Counted from the stretch's first letter, positions 14,413-24,573 are shown. The stretch is DNA of 63,671 nucleotides from Bacteroidales bacterium (GCA_028698995.1 JAQVVM010000025.1:1-63671), one strand, 5' to 3'. The notes: generated by a model from the sequence alone, not told the origin. A program made the numbers and translations.

Positions 14413-17292
14413 ATGATTACAAATAATTTTATAAAAAGACACAACGGTCCTCAAAAAAATGACCTGAAACATATGCTTGAAACAATAGGAGTAAACTCAA
14501 TTGAAACTCTTATTGATGAGACAGTTCCATCTTCTATTCGCTGTAAGCGATCATTAAATTTACCTAATGGAATTAATGAATTTGAATACATTTCTCATTT
14601 AAAGGAATTGGCCTCAAAAAATAAGATTTTCAAAACATATATTGGGTTAGGTTATTATAACACAATTATGCCTGGAGTAATTCAACGTAATATTCTCGAG
14701 AATCCGGGTTGGTACACATCTTACACCCCTTATCAGGCTGAAATTTCACAGGGACGACTAGAAGCATTACTAAACTATCAGACGATGCTTGTTGACTTGA
14801 CTGGTTTGCCTATTGCAAATGCATCCTTACTTGATGAAGGAACAGCTGCGGCAGAAGCAATGATTATGCTTTTTAATAGTCGAAGCAGAGATGCACAAAA
14901 AAGAGGTGTAAATAAGTTTTTTGTAGCTTCAAATCTTTTTCCACATACAATTGATGTTATTTCTACAAGAGCTGAACCATTAGGTATTGAGCTCATTATT
15001 AAGGATATCAAAGAATTTTCTGCTGATGATATGGTTTTTGGCGTAATAGTTCAATATCCTGATGAAAATGGTAAAATAAATGACTATACTATTTTAACTG
15101 AGAATGCTCATGCTGCAGGAATAAAGGTTGTTGTGGCAGCAGATTTAATGAGTCTTGCTTTGTTGAAAGCACCGGCAGAGTGGGGGGCAGACGTAGTTGT
15201 AGGTTCAACACAACGGTTTGGAATTCCAATGGGGTATGGTGGACCACATGCAGGATATTTTGCTTGTACAGAAGAATTCAAACGACAGATTCCGGGTAGG
15301 ATTATTGGTGTTTCTGTTGATAAAAACGGAAACAGAGCCTTAAGAATGGCACTGCAAACCAGAGAGCAACATATTAAAAGAGATAAGGCAACATCAAATA
15401 TTTGTACAGCTCAAGCTCTTCTAGCCACAATGGCAGGTATGTATGCAGTTTATCACGGACCCGAAGGTATTAAAGAAATTGCTCGTCATATTAATATTCT
15501 GGCAGCTGTATTGTCGCAGGAAATTGAAAAATATGGATATAAACAGTTGAATTCTTCGTTCTTTGATACTTTACACATTCAATTACCTGATAACATTTCT
15601 GCTGATGATATTAAGAAAAAAGCTCTTGATAAAGGAATGAATTTCAGATATGTGAGCGGTAAAGTAATTAATATAAGTATTGATGAAACTACAAGTCTTG
15701 ATGATATCAATGCTATACTTGAGATTTTTGCTCTTGCGAATGGTAGAACTTTTAATAAATATATCTGCCAACCACAAGAATGTGAAAAGATTCAAACAAT
15801 TCCTGATTCTTTAGTAAGGAAAAGCTCCTTTATGACCCATCCCGTTTTTAACAGCTTTCATTCAGAAACAGCCATGATGAGGTATATTAAAGAACTTGAA
15901 ATTAAGGATTTATCCTTAAACCTTTCAATGATACCGTTGGGTTCTTGCACAATGAAATTGAATGCAGCCTCAGAGATGTTTGCTTTAAGCTGGCCTGAAT
16001 TTGCGTCAATACATCCTTTTGTTCCTGAAAACCAAGCAGAAGGTTTCAGAACTATTATACAGGAATTAAACAAAGATTTATCCGAAATTACAGGGTTTGC
16101 AGCTATGTCTTTTCAGCCAAATTCAGGTGCATCCGGTGAATATACAGGTTTAATGGTCATCAGAGACTATCTTAAATTTAAGAATGAAAGTCATCGTAAT
16201 ATTGCACTGATTCCGGCATCAGCACATGGAACAAACCCTGCAAGTGCAGTTATGGCAGGCATGAAAGTGGTTGTTGTTAAATGTGATGAAAAGGGAAATA
16301 TTGATATAGAAGATTTAAAGCTTAAAGCTGTTGAGCATAAAGATAATCTGGCCTGTATTATGATAACTTATCCCTCGACTCATGGTGTTTATGAAGAAGG
16401 TATTATTGAAATGGTGAATATTGTTCATGAAAATGGTGGTCAGGTTTATATGGACGGAGCCAATATGAATGCTCAGGTGGGTATAACAAGTCCAGGATTA
16501 ATTGGAGCTGATGTATGCCATCTTAACCTTCATAAAACTTTTGCTATTCCCCACGGTGGTGGAGGTCCGGGTGTAGGACCAATAGGAGTTGCCAAACATC
16601 TTGTGCCGTTTCTTCCTTCCCATAAACTTGTCAAAACAGGTGGTGAAAAAGGTATTGGCGCCGTTGCTTCTGCTCCCTTTGGCAGTGCCCTAATCTTACC
16701 TATAACTTATGGTTATATTAAGTTGCTTGGAGGTGATGGTTTGAAGAAAGCTACTGAGTATGCTATGTTCAATGCCAATTATATTAAAGCAAGGCTTGAG
16801 AAGTATTATAAAATATTATACACTGGAAAGAACAATCACGTGGCGCATGAAATGATTATTGATTGTAATATGTTTAAACGTTCTGCAGACATTGAAGCAA
16901 TTGATATTGCCAAAAGATTGATGGACTATGGATTTCATGCCCCAACAGTAGCTTTTCCTGTTCATGGTACTCTTATGGTTGAACCTACCGAGAGTGAACC
17001 ATTATCAGAACTTGATAGGTTTTGTGACGCCATGATTGAAATTAAGAAAGAGATTGAAGAAATAGAATCAGGCAATGCTGATAAGGTAAATAATGTGATT
17101 AAAAATGCTCCACATACACAATACAATCTTGTTAAAGCAGAATGGGACAAGCCATACAGCCGCGAAAAAGCTGTTTACCCTGTTGCCGGTTTACGCAATA
17201 GTAAATATTGGCCAACGGTTGCAAGAATTGATGATGCATACGGTGACAGAAATTTAGTTTGTGCATGTGAGCCTATTGAAAGCTTTTTATAA
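14413..17292 (+). CDS. gcvP: Glycine dehydrogenase (decarboxylating), P-protein
   Basis: This 959-residue single-chain P-protein of the glycine cleavage system is a PLP enzyme that decarboxylates glycine and passes the aminomethyl group to the lipoyl H-protein. The N-terminal half carries YTPYQAEISQGRLEAL and the C-terminal half the PLP site NLHKTFAIPHGGGGPG, with the Schiff-base lysine at residue 708. The fused alpha-beta form is the usual one in this phylum. gcvT and gcvH are not adjacent. With the glutamate dehydrogenases it fits amino acid breakdown. The start at 14413 follows a good promoter and gives the typical RHNGP N-terminus. Confidence 0.97.
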   Translation: MITNNFIKRHNGPQKNDLKHMLETIGVNSIETLIDETVPSSIRCKRSLNLPNGINEFEYISHLKELASKNKIFKTYIGLGYYNTIMPGVIQRNILENPGWYTSYTPYQAEISQGRLEALLNYQTMLVDLTGLPIANASLLDEGTAAAEAMIMLFNSRSRDAQKRGVNKFFVASNLFPHTIDVISTRAEPLGIELIIKDIKEFSADDMVFGVIVQYPDENGKINDYTILTENAHAAGIKVVVAADLMSLALLKAPAEWGADVVVGSTQRFGIPMGYGGPHAGYFACTEEFKRQIPGRIIGVSVDKNGNRALRMALQTREQHIKRDKATSNICTAQALLATMAGMYAVYHGPEGIKEIARHINILAAVLSQEIEKYGYKQLNSSFFDTLHIQLPDNISADDIKKKALDKGMNFRYVSGKVINISIDETTSLDDINAILEIFALANGRTFNKYICQPQECEKIQTIPDSLVRKSSFMTHPVFNSFHSETAMMRYIKELEIKDLSLNLSMIPLGSCTMKLNAASEMFALSWPEFASIHPFVPENQAEGFRTIIQELNKDLSEITGFAAMSFQPNSGASGEYTGLMVIRDYLKFKNESHRNIALIPASAHGTNPASAVMAGMKVVVVKCDEKGNIDIEDLKLKAVEHKDNLACIMITYPSTHGVYEEGIIEMVNIVHENGGQVYMDGANMNAQVGITSPGLIGADVCHLNLHKTFAIPHGGGGPGVGPIGVAKHLVPFLPSHKLVKTGGEKGIGAVASAPFGSALILPITYGYIKLLGGDGLKKATEYAMFNANYIKARLEKYYKILYTGKNNHVAHEMIIDCNMFKRSADIEAIDIAKRLMDYGFHAPTVAFPVHGTLMVEPTESEPLSELDRFCDAMIEIKKEIEEIESGNADKVNNVIKNAPHTQYNLVKAEWDKPYSREKAVYPVAGLRNSKYWPTVARIDDAYGDRNLVCACEPIESFL

Positions 17293-17304
17293 ATAATAAT
17301 TCTA

Positions 17305-17342
17305 CTCTGATTTATTGTCAGAGGAGCTTTTTAAAGCTTTTT
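17305..17342 (+). terminator. Possible terminator after gcvP
   Basis: A 6-bp stem CTCTGA/TCAGAG (17305-17310 and 17318-17323) is followed by the self-complementary AGCTTTTTAAAGCT and a T run. The stems are weak. Confidence 0.4.
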
Positions 17343-17444
17343 TGCCTTTAACATTTTTTTTGTAAATATTTTTAATATCCCAATTAATATTTTTATATAT
17401 TTGCAGTATTATTAACCAAATTATCAACTAAAAATTTTTTAATT

Positions 17445-18428
17445 ATGAAAAAATTTACCTTTTTGATGGCTTTTTTGGTTTGTGTCACAATAATTTTTGC
17501 ACAAACAAGACAGTCAGAAAATGTTAGCCTGAATGCAGCTGACGTAAACGGAGTAAGCGTAAACTTACTGACAGATAAAGCTGTTGGCGATACACTCATG
17601 TATTTCGACGGTTATTATATCTGGGTTGTTGATCCTGCAGATCAAGCTTTGTTTGCTGTAGAATCAGAAGAATTGACAGGATTTGCTTTAAATGCTACTC
17701 CAGTTGGTTGGGGAATGACACCTGAGTGGATGATTTTTTATGATCTTGATGTAAATCTTGATACTGTTTATATGTGGGCTTCTTGCTCTTGGTTTGAACC
17801 ACCAGGACAAGCTAACAATTGGATTTATTTTGGCCCTGTAACAATTCCTGTAACAGGTGGTAAATTAAAATGGGAACACAAAATGCCCGATGATTCTTAC
17901 AGTGATGGTTATAAAGTTTATTTATCAACTACTGGCATGACTTATTTTGATTTTGTTGGTTCTACTCCTGTTTTCACAAGACCTGACAATCCTGCAAATG
18001 CTGCTTTGGATACTGTTTTTGTTGATAAAGTTATTGACATTCCAGCTGCTTATGCCGGACAACAAACTTATTTTGCATTCCAACATGATGCCAATGACAT
18101 GTTCATTCTTTATTTAACAAGATGGTTGGTAACAGAAGCTCAAAATGTTGGTGTTGAAAATTTAAACACTACTTGTTTTGTTTCTCAGAACTATCCAAAC
18201 CCTGTTCAGTCAACTTCTATTTTCTCTTATTCATTACCTAACAACAGTAATGTTAATATTGAAATTTTTGATATCACAGGAAGACTTTTAGTTTCTGAAA
18301 ATGCCCAAAGAAATGCAGGAACTCATTCTTATACTATTGATGCAGAAAACTTACCAAACGGAACTTACTACTATACTTTAACTGCTGGTGAATACAAAAC
18401 CACAAGGAAATTTGTTGTTGTAAAATAG
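17445..18428 (+). CDS. T9SS-secreted protein with choice-of-anchor J-like jelly-roll domain
   Basis: The protein (327 residues) has a signal peptide (MKKFTFLMAFLVCVTIIFAQ). A middle domain of ~200 residues has aromatic and Asp-rich strands (FFDGYYIW, MTPEWMIFYDLD, YKVYLSTTG), resembling the choice-of-anchor J jelly-roll found in secreted peptidases and adhesins. The last ~80 residues are a type A T9SS sorting domain: QNYPNPVQSTSIFSYSLP, IEIFDITGRLL and NGTYYYTLTAGEYKTTRK. No catalytic domain is seen, so it may be a small surface-binding protein. A -7 box TATATTTG is at 17396-17403. A strong terminator follows, so it is monocistronic. Confidence 0.85.
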   Translation: MKKFTFLMAFLVCVTIIFAQTRQSENVSLNAADVNGVSVNLLTDKAVGDTLMYFDGYYIWVVDPADQALFAVESEELTGFALNATPVGWGMTPEWMIFYDLDVNLDTVYMWASCSWFEPPGQANNWIYFGPVTIPVTGGKLKWEHKMPDDSYSDGYKVYLSTTGMTYFDFVGSTPVFTRPDNPANAALDTVFVDKVIDIPAAYAGQQTYFAFQHDANDMFILYLTRWLVTEAQNVGVENLNTTCFVSQNYPNPVQSTSIFSYSLPNNSNVNIEIFDITGRLLVSENAQRNAGTHSYTIDAENLPNGTYYYTLTAGEYKTTRKFVVVK

Positions 18429-18779
18429 TTTCCCTTTTCTAAGTACTTTTATAATAAAAGAGGCTGACCCTTAAGTGCAGCCTCTTTTTTTATGTTCAAA
18501 ATACAAATTCCCTTTTGACAGAAAATCTGAAAAGAATAGCTGAAAATTAATTAGCTTCGTTATTATCTTTAAAAATTTAAAACGCCAAAGCGGGCAGAAA
18601 TAATTGTAAACATGTGTTATTGAGGTGTAGCTCAATTTATTTTGAATGAAAATATACTGCAAAGCAAAGTATAAGGAAATCAAAACTTTTAACGTTGACA
18701 GATTCTGGAGTGAAATATTAACAAAGAAAGAAGAAACTTACTTATGAAGGATAGTTGCATTATATAGAAGATAGTGAGC
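18429..18779. other. Intergenic region between two convergent secreted-protein genes
   Basis: Apart from the terminator at 18456-18490, this region holds only a short 6-bp inverted repeat, ATTGAG/CTCAAT (18619-18636), without a T run. No convincing gene or RNA was seen. Confidence 0.5.
18456..18490 (+). terminator. Rho-independent terminator after the 17,445 gene
   Basis: AAAAGAGGCTG (18456-18466) pairs with CAGCCTCTTTT (18478-18488) and runs into a T tract. Confidence 0.85.
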
Positions 18780-21700
18780 TTATCTGTTTTTTGCAATTAC
18801 AGCGGCACTATGAGAAGGTATGCTTAATTTATGTGATTCAATAAGAACATTTGTTTTGCCTGTTTGCGTTGTTGGAACAGGTGAGAAAGTTAAAGCCTTG
18901 GTGCCAGCATTATAACTGTCAAGAATAACAACCCATTCTGCAGGATTTTCAATATATGTTGTTTCAAGAACCAAAACATCGGCACTGGCATTATGTACAA
19001 CAATAAGTTCCGAATATAATGTAGATCTAATGCCTGTTGCATATTCATTTTCAAGAGTATTGTCTAAATGATAGGCCAAATATTGAGGAGCTTCAAAATT
19101 ACTGGTTCCTGCAACGCAATCCTTGACGGATAAATCAAAAAAGACCTGTTGCTGCAAGTTGATGCCATTTGGATTAATAACATTATTTCCCATTTCTGTA
19201 TAGGCATTCATTGGAGAATCCCATTGCCCTGGTGTTTTAACCAGTTTTATATTTAAACTACCTGCTTCACCCCATTTATTCAAATCAAATAAGCTAATTT
19301 GTGCTTTGCTAAAACGGATACTTCCATTGCCATGTGCATCAAAATCAACATAATACATGTCCGCTCCGGCATCATTTGGTTCTGATTCTCGAGGGTAAAC
19401 CTCTCCTGCAATAAAATATCTTTGAGAAACAGGACCATTTGTGAAATTAATTTCAAGAGAAGTTAACCTTTCATCGTTGAATCCGGAATAGGAAGACGAC
19501 AAAGAGTCAACTCTTTCTTTGTTAAGAAAAACAAGGCCATTTTTAATGCTTTCAGCATTCTTGTATCTTAAACAAGGTAACTGTCTGCGCATCTGGATCA
19601 ATCCCTTATAATAGCTCAACATACCGTTGGCTTGTTCATAAAATTCATTTTCAAGTCTGTCCCATCTAATCATATTTGTATAATCGTTTGAGCAGTAAGT
19701 ATTTTCGTGAAAATACAAAGTCCCTTCTTCTTCATCTGTTTCAGGAGAAGTATGGGCTCTATGACTTTCTTTGTCAATACCTGATAGCGGTTTTGTTCTC
19801 AATATTTCATCACCTCCATGCAAAATGACTTTCCCTTGAGATGTAAAAAGCATGGCTGATGCTAGACGCATTATCTTAGCCCTTTTGTTTTTACCAGGGT
19901 CTTTTATTGAGAGGTTTAATTTGTCCCAAAGAGTAAACCCATCATGAATTGTCAGATAATTAAGGCATGAAGAAGGGGAATCTGCAAATAAATTATAGGG
20001 GTCATTGAAATCCGGCGTATTGATGATTGAATTTCCGGCATCATATCCCATTAATCCTCCTACTATTCCGGACGCCACTTTAGAAAAATTCTTATAATCA
20101 CCTTGAACAAACCCATTTTTTTGTTGCCTTCCCGCATAAGAGTCTCTTGATGAATCGTTGAAAAATCCAATTTTCTCACCCTGACGGGGATAATTTAGTT
20201 TTGTTGTAGCTGCATTAATTCCTGTGGCATTTACATCAGTATCAATATCAGAAAACAGCCATGCTTCTCCTTGAAGAATAAGTTCATAAGGATTATTTAC
20301 GTTATATGCAGCTCCAACTGTATTTCTAATGTCAACCATGGTTTCATGGTCGTGGAAGCCCATCAGATCAAATCTGAAGCCATCAACATGGTATTCTTTA
20401 ACAAAATGTACTAAAGATTCAATCATAAGTTTTTTAACCATTTTATGACGACATTCTATGGATGGCCCTGCACCTGTTGTTCCTGAAATATTCAGATTAT
20501 CATCATACCGAAGATAACATCCGGGAGCTACATTTTCAAAAGTTTCAACGATATAACAATGATTATAAACGACATCCATAATGATTCCAATATTTTTATC
20601 ATGTAAAGATTGAATCAATTCTCTATATTCACGTATTCTGATGTAGGGGTCGTTTGCATTTGTTGAATACCAGCCTTCGAGACTGAAATAGTTATGAGGG
20701 TCGTAACCCCAGTTGTAATTTCCCTGAGAATCATTACTGCCTTTATATGTTCTATCATTTTCATCGACAGTATAGAAATTACTAACGGGTAGCATTTGTA
20801 CGTGAGTTATCCCCAATGATTTAAGATAATCTGTTTTCTGAATAAATCCTTTAAAAGTTCCGGAAATATTATCTTCCAAAAGGCCCGGTTGAATTGTAAA
20901 ATCTCTTACATGAACTTCATAGGCAATCATATCTACTTCATTAGCCATTGATCGGGCATTTGAGTAATTATTAACAAACCTTACAGGTTTTGCTTTCTGA
21001 CTGTTCATATTTACTATTGCGGCCTTTCCAATTTTATCGGTACCGGTTGTATCAAAAGCAGCCATTGATTTTGCATAAGGGTCAAGAGCAAGTCTTGCCT
21101 TTCCATAAGTGAACACTTTAAATTGATAAAAAAGACCATCTAAAGAAGTAATATTGTTAAAATTTTCCGGTTTAACTTCAATTTCCCATATACCTTTACC
21201 TTTATTTTTAAATCTTAATTCATTTTTTGGAACCAAGGGATTTTGGTTTCTATCAAACATGAGCAGGTCAATTCTTCCGGCAGGTGGTGACCAGACTTTT
21301 ATCTTGGCATTTGAGCCACTGTAAGATAGTCCTAGATCCATTTCATCAGTTGCATCAAAGTAAGTATCGATAATGCCACCGATTTCTGGGGATAAATAAA
21401 TATTATTGTTTATTCCATTTATATCTAAAACATAATTTTTTGTTAGGTCGAATTGGTAGTTTTCAATAATTATTCTATCACCATCTTGTATGTATTCGGG
21501 CATTTCTATTACAAGCATGTCATATTGACCTGTTTGTTGGTTATAGGAATCGTAGTTGTATGTTTTAAGAGAGATTTGAACATCAGCAGGAAGGGACACA
21601 CTTAAAGAAATTTCCAAACGATCGGGAGCTGTAATAAATGCAGATTTTACAGGAGGAATGTTCCTAAAGGAAGAGTAAAACCTCAGGTTGCTCATATTAT

Positions 21701-21836
21701 GAACCGGTTCGTCCGGTTGTGTTTGATAAACATTTGTTTGCATAGGATTTAAGGAATTAGTAAAATTTCCTGATGTGTTCAATGAAGAAAGTGATAGAAG
21801 AATTATAATAATTATAGTGTTGATTTTATATAGCAT
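18780..21836 (-). CDS. Secreted pullulanase-type alpha-glucosidase, GH13
   Basis: This 1018-residue exported protein has an N-terminal hydrophobic signal without a lipobox Cys. A CBM48/E-set-like region at ~170-290 precedes a GH13 barrel. The type I pullulanase motif YNWGYDPHNYFS is near residue 370, and region I is IIMDVVYNH. The nucleophile is D490 (GFRFDLMG), the acid/base E524 (LQGEAW) and the third acidic residue D632 (TIHDGFTLWD). The HDGFTL form of region IV is shared with debranching enzymes of the isoamylase/GlgX group, so alpha-1,6 debranching of starch, pullulan or glycogen is predicted. No T9SS sorting domain is visible, so it is probably periplasmic. No SusCD-type genes lie nearby. 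A -7 box TATTTTTG lies at 21868-21861. Confidence 0.9.
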   Translation of the reverse strand: MLYKINTIIIIILLSLSSLNTSGNFTNSLNPMQTNVYQTQPDEPVHNMSNLRFYSSFRNIPPVKSAFITAPDRLEISLSVSLPADVQISLKTYNYDSYNQQTGQYDMLVIEMPEYIQDGDRIIIENYQFDLTKNYVLDINGINNNIYLSPEIGGIIDTYFDATDEMDLGLSYSGSNAKIKVWSPPAGRIDLLMFDRNQNPLVPKNELRFKNKGKGIWEIEVKPENFNNITSLDGLFYQFKVFTYGKARLALDPYAKSMAAFDTTGTDKIGKAAIVNMNSQKAKPVRFVNNYSNARSMANEVDMIAYEVHVRDFTIQPGLLEDNISGTFKGFIQKTDYLKSLGITHVQMLPVSNFYTVDENDRTYKGSNDSQGNYNWGYDPHNYFSLEGWYSTNANDPYIRIREYRELIQSLHDKNIGIIMDVVYNHCYIVETFENVAPGCYLRYDDNLNISGTTGAGPSIECRHKMVKKLMIESLVHFVKEYHVDGFRFDLMGFHDHETMVDIRNTVGAAYNVNNPYELILQGEAWLFSDIDTDVNATGINAATTKLNYPRQGEKIGFFNDSSRDSYAGRQQKNGFVQGDYKNFSKVASGIVGGLMGYDAGNSIINTPDFNDPYNLFADSPSSCLNYLTIHDGFTLWDKLNLSIKDPGKNKRAKIMRLASAMLFTSQGKVILHGGDEILRTKPLSGIDKESHRAHTSPETDEEEGTLYFHENTYCSNDYTNMIRWDRLENEFYEQANGMLSYYKGLIQMRRQLPCLRYKNAESIKNGLVFLNKERVDSLSSSYSGFNDERLTSLEINFTNGPVSQRYFIAGEVYPRESEPNDAGADMYYVDFDAHGNGSIRFSKAQISLFDLNKWGEAGSLNIKLVKTPGQWDSPMNAYTEMGNNVINPNGINLQQQVFFDLSVKDCVAGTSNFEAPQYLAYHLDNTLENEYATGIRSTLYSELIVVHNASADVLVLETTYIENPAEWVVILDSYNAGTKALTFSPVPTTQTGKTNVLIESHKLSIPSHSAAVIAKNR

Positions 21837-21969
21837 TTTTTAGTGTAATTAAATAGCTAACAAAAATAAGAAAAGAAATTAAAATAAGACTGATTAGCTT
21901 TGTTTAGAAGTTAATTTCTTAATTGAAATTTGCAAATAAAAAGTTTACCTATAAAAAAAAATAAGTAAA

Positions 21970-21999
21970 TTTGCAGATAATTCAAGTTATGTAAATTTG
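21970..21999 (+). promoter_or_regulatory. Possible promoter of the universal stress protein gene
   Basis: TTTG (21970-21973), 18 bases, TAAATTTG (21992-21999). A second TAAATTTG lies 26 bp upstream at 21966-21973 and overlaps the -33 box, so two start sites are possible. Confidence 0.4.
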
Positions 22000-22038
22000 T
22001 TCTATCTATAATCTTTATTAATAATTAAAAAATTTCAT

Positions 22039-22878
22039 ATGAAGAAAATTCTTGTAGCTATTGACTTCTCGCAAGGTTCAATCAGAGCGCTAAAATATGC
22101 TATCAAATTAGCTAATAAATTAGAGGCCGGTATTTTAATGTGCTGGGTTTTAAAACCGGACAGTAACGATTCTATTTACAATAATGTTGATGAGAAGCTC
22201 CTTGCAGAAGGTAAAAATAGATTTGATGAAATTATTAAAGAAAATAAAAAAGACCTTAAGCAAGGCAAATTGGAATATAAAATCAGAGAAGGGAAGATTC
22301 ATGTAGAGATTGCCAATCAAGCTAAATACAGCGATGCTTCATTGATAATAACAGGAACCCATGGTATATCAGGATTTGAGGAATTTTGGCTTGGGAGTAA
22401 TGCCCGTAGAATAGTGACTTCTGCTCCGTGTCCTGTCATTACAATCAGATATGATTTTTGCACAAAAAAAGGCATATCTAGAATAGTGCTGCCTATTGAT
22501 TCTTCTATCGACTCAAGACAGAAAGTTCCATTTACAACTGACCTTGCAGCACTTTTCGGTGCTGAAATTCATGTTGTGGGTACATTTACATCAACTTCCG
22601 ATAAAAAGAATGTTGCAAGATATGTTGAGCAAGCTGTGGCTTTTATTAATGAAAGAGGAGTTAAAACTGTAATCTCTGAATCTAAGAAGAAACCGATAGA
22701 AATAATTAATTATGCTAGAAATGTTGATGCTGACCTCATTGCTATTATGACAGAACAAGAACCTTCAACTTTAAGTATATTACTTGGTGCATCTGCAGAA
22801 CAAGTTGTAACTCATTCTCCTATTCCTGTACTCAGCATTCATCCAAAAGAACTTTATAGCGTCACTCCAAGGTTATAA
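22039..22878 (+). CDS. Tandem-domain universal stress protein
   Basis: The protein of 279 residues has two UspA-like domains, ~1-140 and ~145-279. The first starts MKKILVAIDFSQGS and keeps the ATP-binding loop pattern GTHGISGF...GSNARRIV, so it probably binds ATP. The second (VLPIDSSIDSRQK start) has MTEQEPSTLS...GASAEQVV with the glycine motif degraded, so it may not bind nucleotide. Universal stress proteins act in the cytoplasm during starvation, oxidative stress or anaerobiosis; the specific role is unknown. It has its own candidate promoter and is followed 48 bp later by a SPOR protein. Confidence 0.9.
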   Translation: MKKILVAIDFSQGSIRALKYAIKLANKLEAGILMCWVLKPDSNDSIYNNVDEKLLAEGKNRFDEIIKENKKDLKQGKLEYKIREGKIHVEIANQAKYSDASLIITGTHGISGFEEFWLGSNARRIVTSAPCPVITIRYDFCTKKGISRIVLPIDSSIDSRQKVPFTTDLAALFGAEIHVVGTFTSTSDKKNVARYVEQAVAFINERGVKTVISESKKKPIEIINYARNVDADLIAIMTEQEPSTLSILLGASAEQVVTHSPIPVLSIHPKELYSVTPRL

Positions 22879-22926
22879 TAATACTTATTAAAATTTGTTA
22901 TCTATTATCAGGATAGGTACACAACA

Positions 22927-23334
22927 ATGAAAAATTCAAAAATCATTTTACTTGTGTTATTGATGATTGGCTTTCTTAATGCACAATCTCAGGAAGGAAA
23001 TATTGTTGTTTATAAAGACATCCGTTTAGATATTCTTCTTGAGAAGTACAAAGAAATTTGCGAATATGAAGCAACAATTGATGGATTTAGAGTTCAGATT
23101 TTTTTTGATGCCGGTAATCAATCGCAATCCAATGCTAATCAAGCAAGAACTGAATTTATGAGATTATATCCTGAGGTTGATGTTTATGTTGTTTTTGATT
23201 CACCCTATTACAAGGTCAGAGCTGGAGATTTTAGGACAAGAATTGAAGCCTATAATTTCTACCTTTCAATCCAAAGTAACTATCCCAATGCTTTTATTGT
23301 AATGGATAAAATCAGCTATCCAAGAATTAACTAA
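22927..23334 (+). CDS. Exported SPOR-domain protein
   Basis: A 135-residue protein with a signal peptide (MKNSKIILLVLLMIGFLNAQ) followed directly by one SPOR-like domain at ~50-130: GFRVQIFFDAGNQSQSNA, then YYKVRAGDFRTRIEAYNF. SPOR domains bind denuded septal peptidoglycan, so a role in the periplasm near the division site is likely. The protein has no membrane anchor apart from the signal, and no catalytic domain. It lies between the universal stress protein and SDR genes on the same strand, with gaps of 48 and 90 bp. Confidence 0.82.
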   Translation: MKNSKIILLVLLMIGFLNAQSQEGNIVVYKDIRLDILLEKYKEICEYEATIDGFRVQIFFDAGNQSQSNANQARTEFMRLYPEVDVYVVFDSPYYKVRAGDFRTRIEAYNFYLSIQSNYPNAFIVMDKISYPRIN

Positions 23335-23424
23335 GAAAATGGAATTGGCTTTTTCTGGAATAATATGACTGAATATATTATGACTACTTCATCGTGAATT
23401 AGTTAAATTTTATCAATAAACAGA

Positions 23425-24117
23425 ATGAACATAATTATCACCGGTGCATCAAGAGGGATTGGCTTTGAGTTAGTAAGGTTGTGCTCTGAAGATAAAAATA
23501 ACAGGATTTTAGCTTTATCAAGAAATAGTGATTTGCTAAATAAGCTGTATGAAAACTGTAATCAGTCAATCAGTATTATTCCATTTGATCTTGAAGGAAA
23601 TCAGAATTCATTCAGAAATTTGGCAAAGATTGTTAAGAGCCAAATTGATGGTATAGATATTCTTATAAATAATGCAGGGATACTTATAAATAAGCCATTT
23701 ACCCACCAGACAAACGATGATTTTTCCCGTCAATTTAATGTGAATGTGAGAGCTCCATTCACATTGATGCAGGTTTTATTGAATCAATTTCGACAAGGTT
23801 CTCATATCCTGAATATCAGTAGTATGGGTGGGTTTCAGGGAAGTTCAAAATACAAAGGACTATCGCTTTACAGTGCGTCAAAAGGAGCATTAGCAATTTT
23901 AACAGAATGCATGGCAGAAGAGTTGAAGGACTATGGTGTTAGTATTAATTGTCTTGCGCTGGGAGCCGTACAAACTGAAATGCTTGCAGAGGCTTTCCCT
24001 GGTTATAAAGCTCCAAAAACACCTGAAGAAGTAGCCGGTTTTATTAAAAATTTTGCTTTTACAGGACATCATTTTTTTAATGGTAAAATTTTACCTGTTA
24101 CTTTGTCTAATCCATAA
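23425..24117 (+). CDS. Short-chain dehydrogenase/reductase
   Basis: This 230-residue classical SDR has the Rossmann motif TGASRGIG at residues 7-14, NNAG near 86, catalytic Ser in NISSMGG, and YSASK with the catalytic Tyr and Lys near 150. The GASRGIG motif and basic residues after it favour NADP(H), but the substrate cannot be read. Length is typical. It is followed 11 bp later by the RseC-like gene, and the two may be cotranscribed. Confidence 0.9.
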   Translation: MNIIITGASRGIGFELVRLCSEDKNNRILALSRNSDLLNKLYENCNQSISIIPFDLEGNQNSFRNLAKIVKSQIDGIDILINNAGILINKPFTHQTNDDFSRQFNVNVRAPFTLMQVLLNQFRQGSHILNISSMGGFQGSSKYKGLSLYSASKGALAILTECMAEELKDYGVSINCLALGAVQTEMLAEAFPGYKAPKTPEEVAGFIKNFAFTGHHFFNGKILPVTLSNP

Positions 24118-24128
24118 AACTTTATGAT

Positions 24129-24551
24129 TTGAGTAAAAACAACATAGAACACAAAGGCACCATAGAACGTATTGAAGGTGATCTTATATACGTTAAAATT
24201 ATTACTCAATCAGCTTGCTCTGCTTGTCATGCAAAGAGTGTGTGTAATATTTGGGAAATAAAAGAGAAAATTATTGAAGTTAAGAGAAGTTCGAACAATG
24301 AATACCATGTAGGTGATGATGTGAGTGTGGTTCTTACTCAGAATTTAGGTACTAAGGCTGTTTTTCTAGGCTACTTCATTCCTTTTCTTTTGTTGATGCT
24401 TACACTTATTTTGTCGTTGAGCCTTTTTAAAAAAGAGTGGCTTGCCGGTCTGCTTTCACTGGCAGTTCTATTACCATATTATTTCGGACTATATCTGTAC
24501 AGGGACAAGCTCAAAGCCACTTTTGACTTCAAACTTATTAAGCGCTTGTAG
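24129..24551 (+). CDS. RseC/MucC-family membrane protein
   Basis: The 140-residue protein has an N-terminal soluble domain with a Cys cluster SACSACHAKSVC (residues ~28-39) and two C-terminal membrane helices (about 84-102 and 106-124). It matches the RseC/SoxR-reducing-system family, which in Bacteroidota is normally encoded just upstream of the rnf operon. No rnf genes are present here, so this copy is an orphan. The start is TTG at 24129; the nearby ATG at 24124 runs straight into a stop. The Cys cluster could bind a metal or Fe-S centre. Its role is unknown. Confidence 0.82.
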   Translation: MSKNNIEHKGTIERIEGDLIYVKIITQSACSACHAKSVCNIWEIKEKIIEVKRSSNNEYHVGDDVSVVLTQNLGTKAVFLGYFIPFLLLMLTLILSLSLFKKEWLAGLLSLAVLLPYYFGLYLYRDKLKATFDFKLIKRL

Positions 24552-24573
24552 CAAAACAGAAATCAAATTTTAA

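Noticed and set aside
14413..17292. Glycine cleavage operon
   Set aside because: Only gcvP is present. No gcvT or gcvH lies beside it, so no operon can be claimed.
18619..18636. Hairpin ATTGAG/CTCAAT as a terminator or small RNA
   Set aside because: The stem is only 6 bp, has no T run, and no promoter lies near it.
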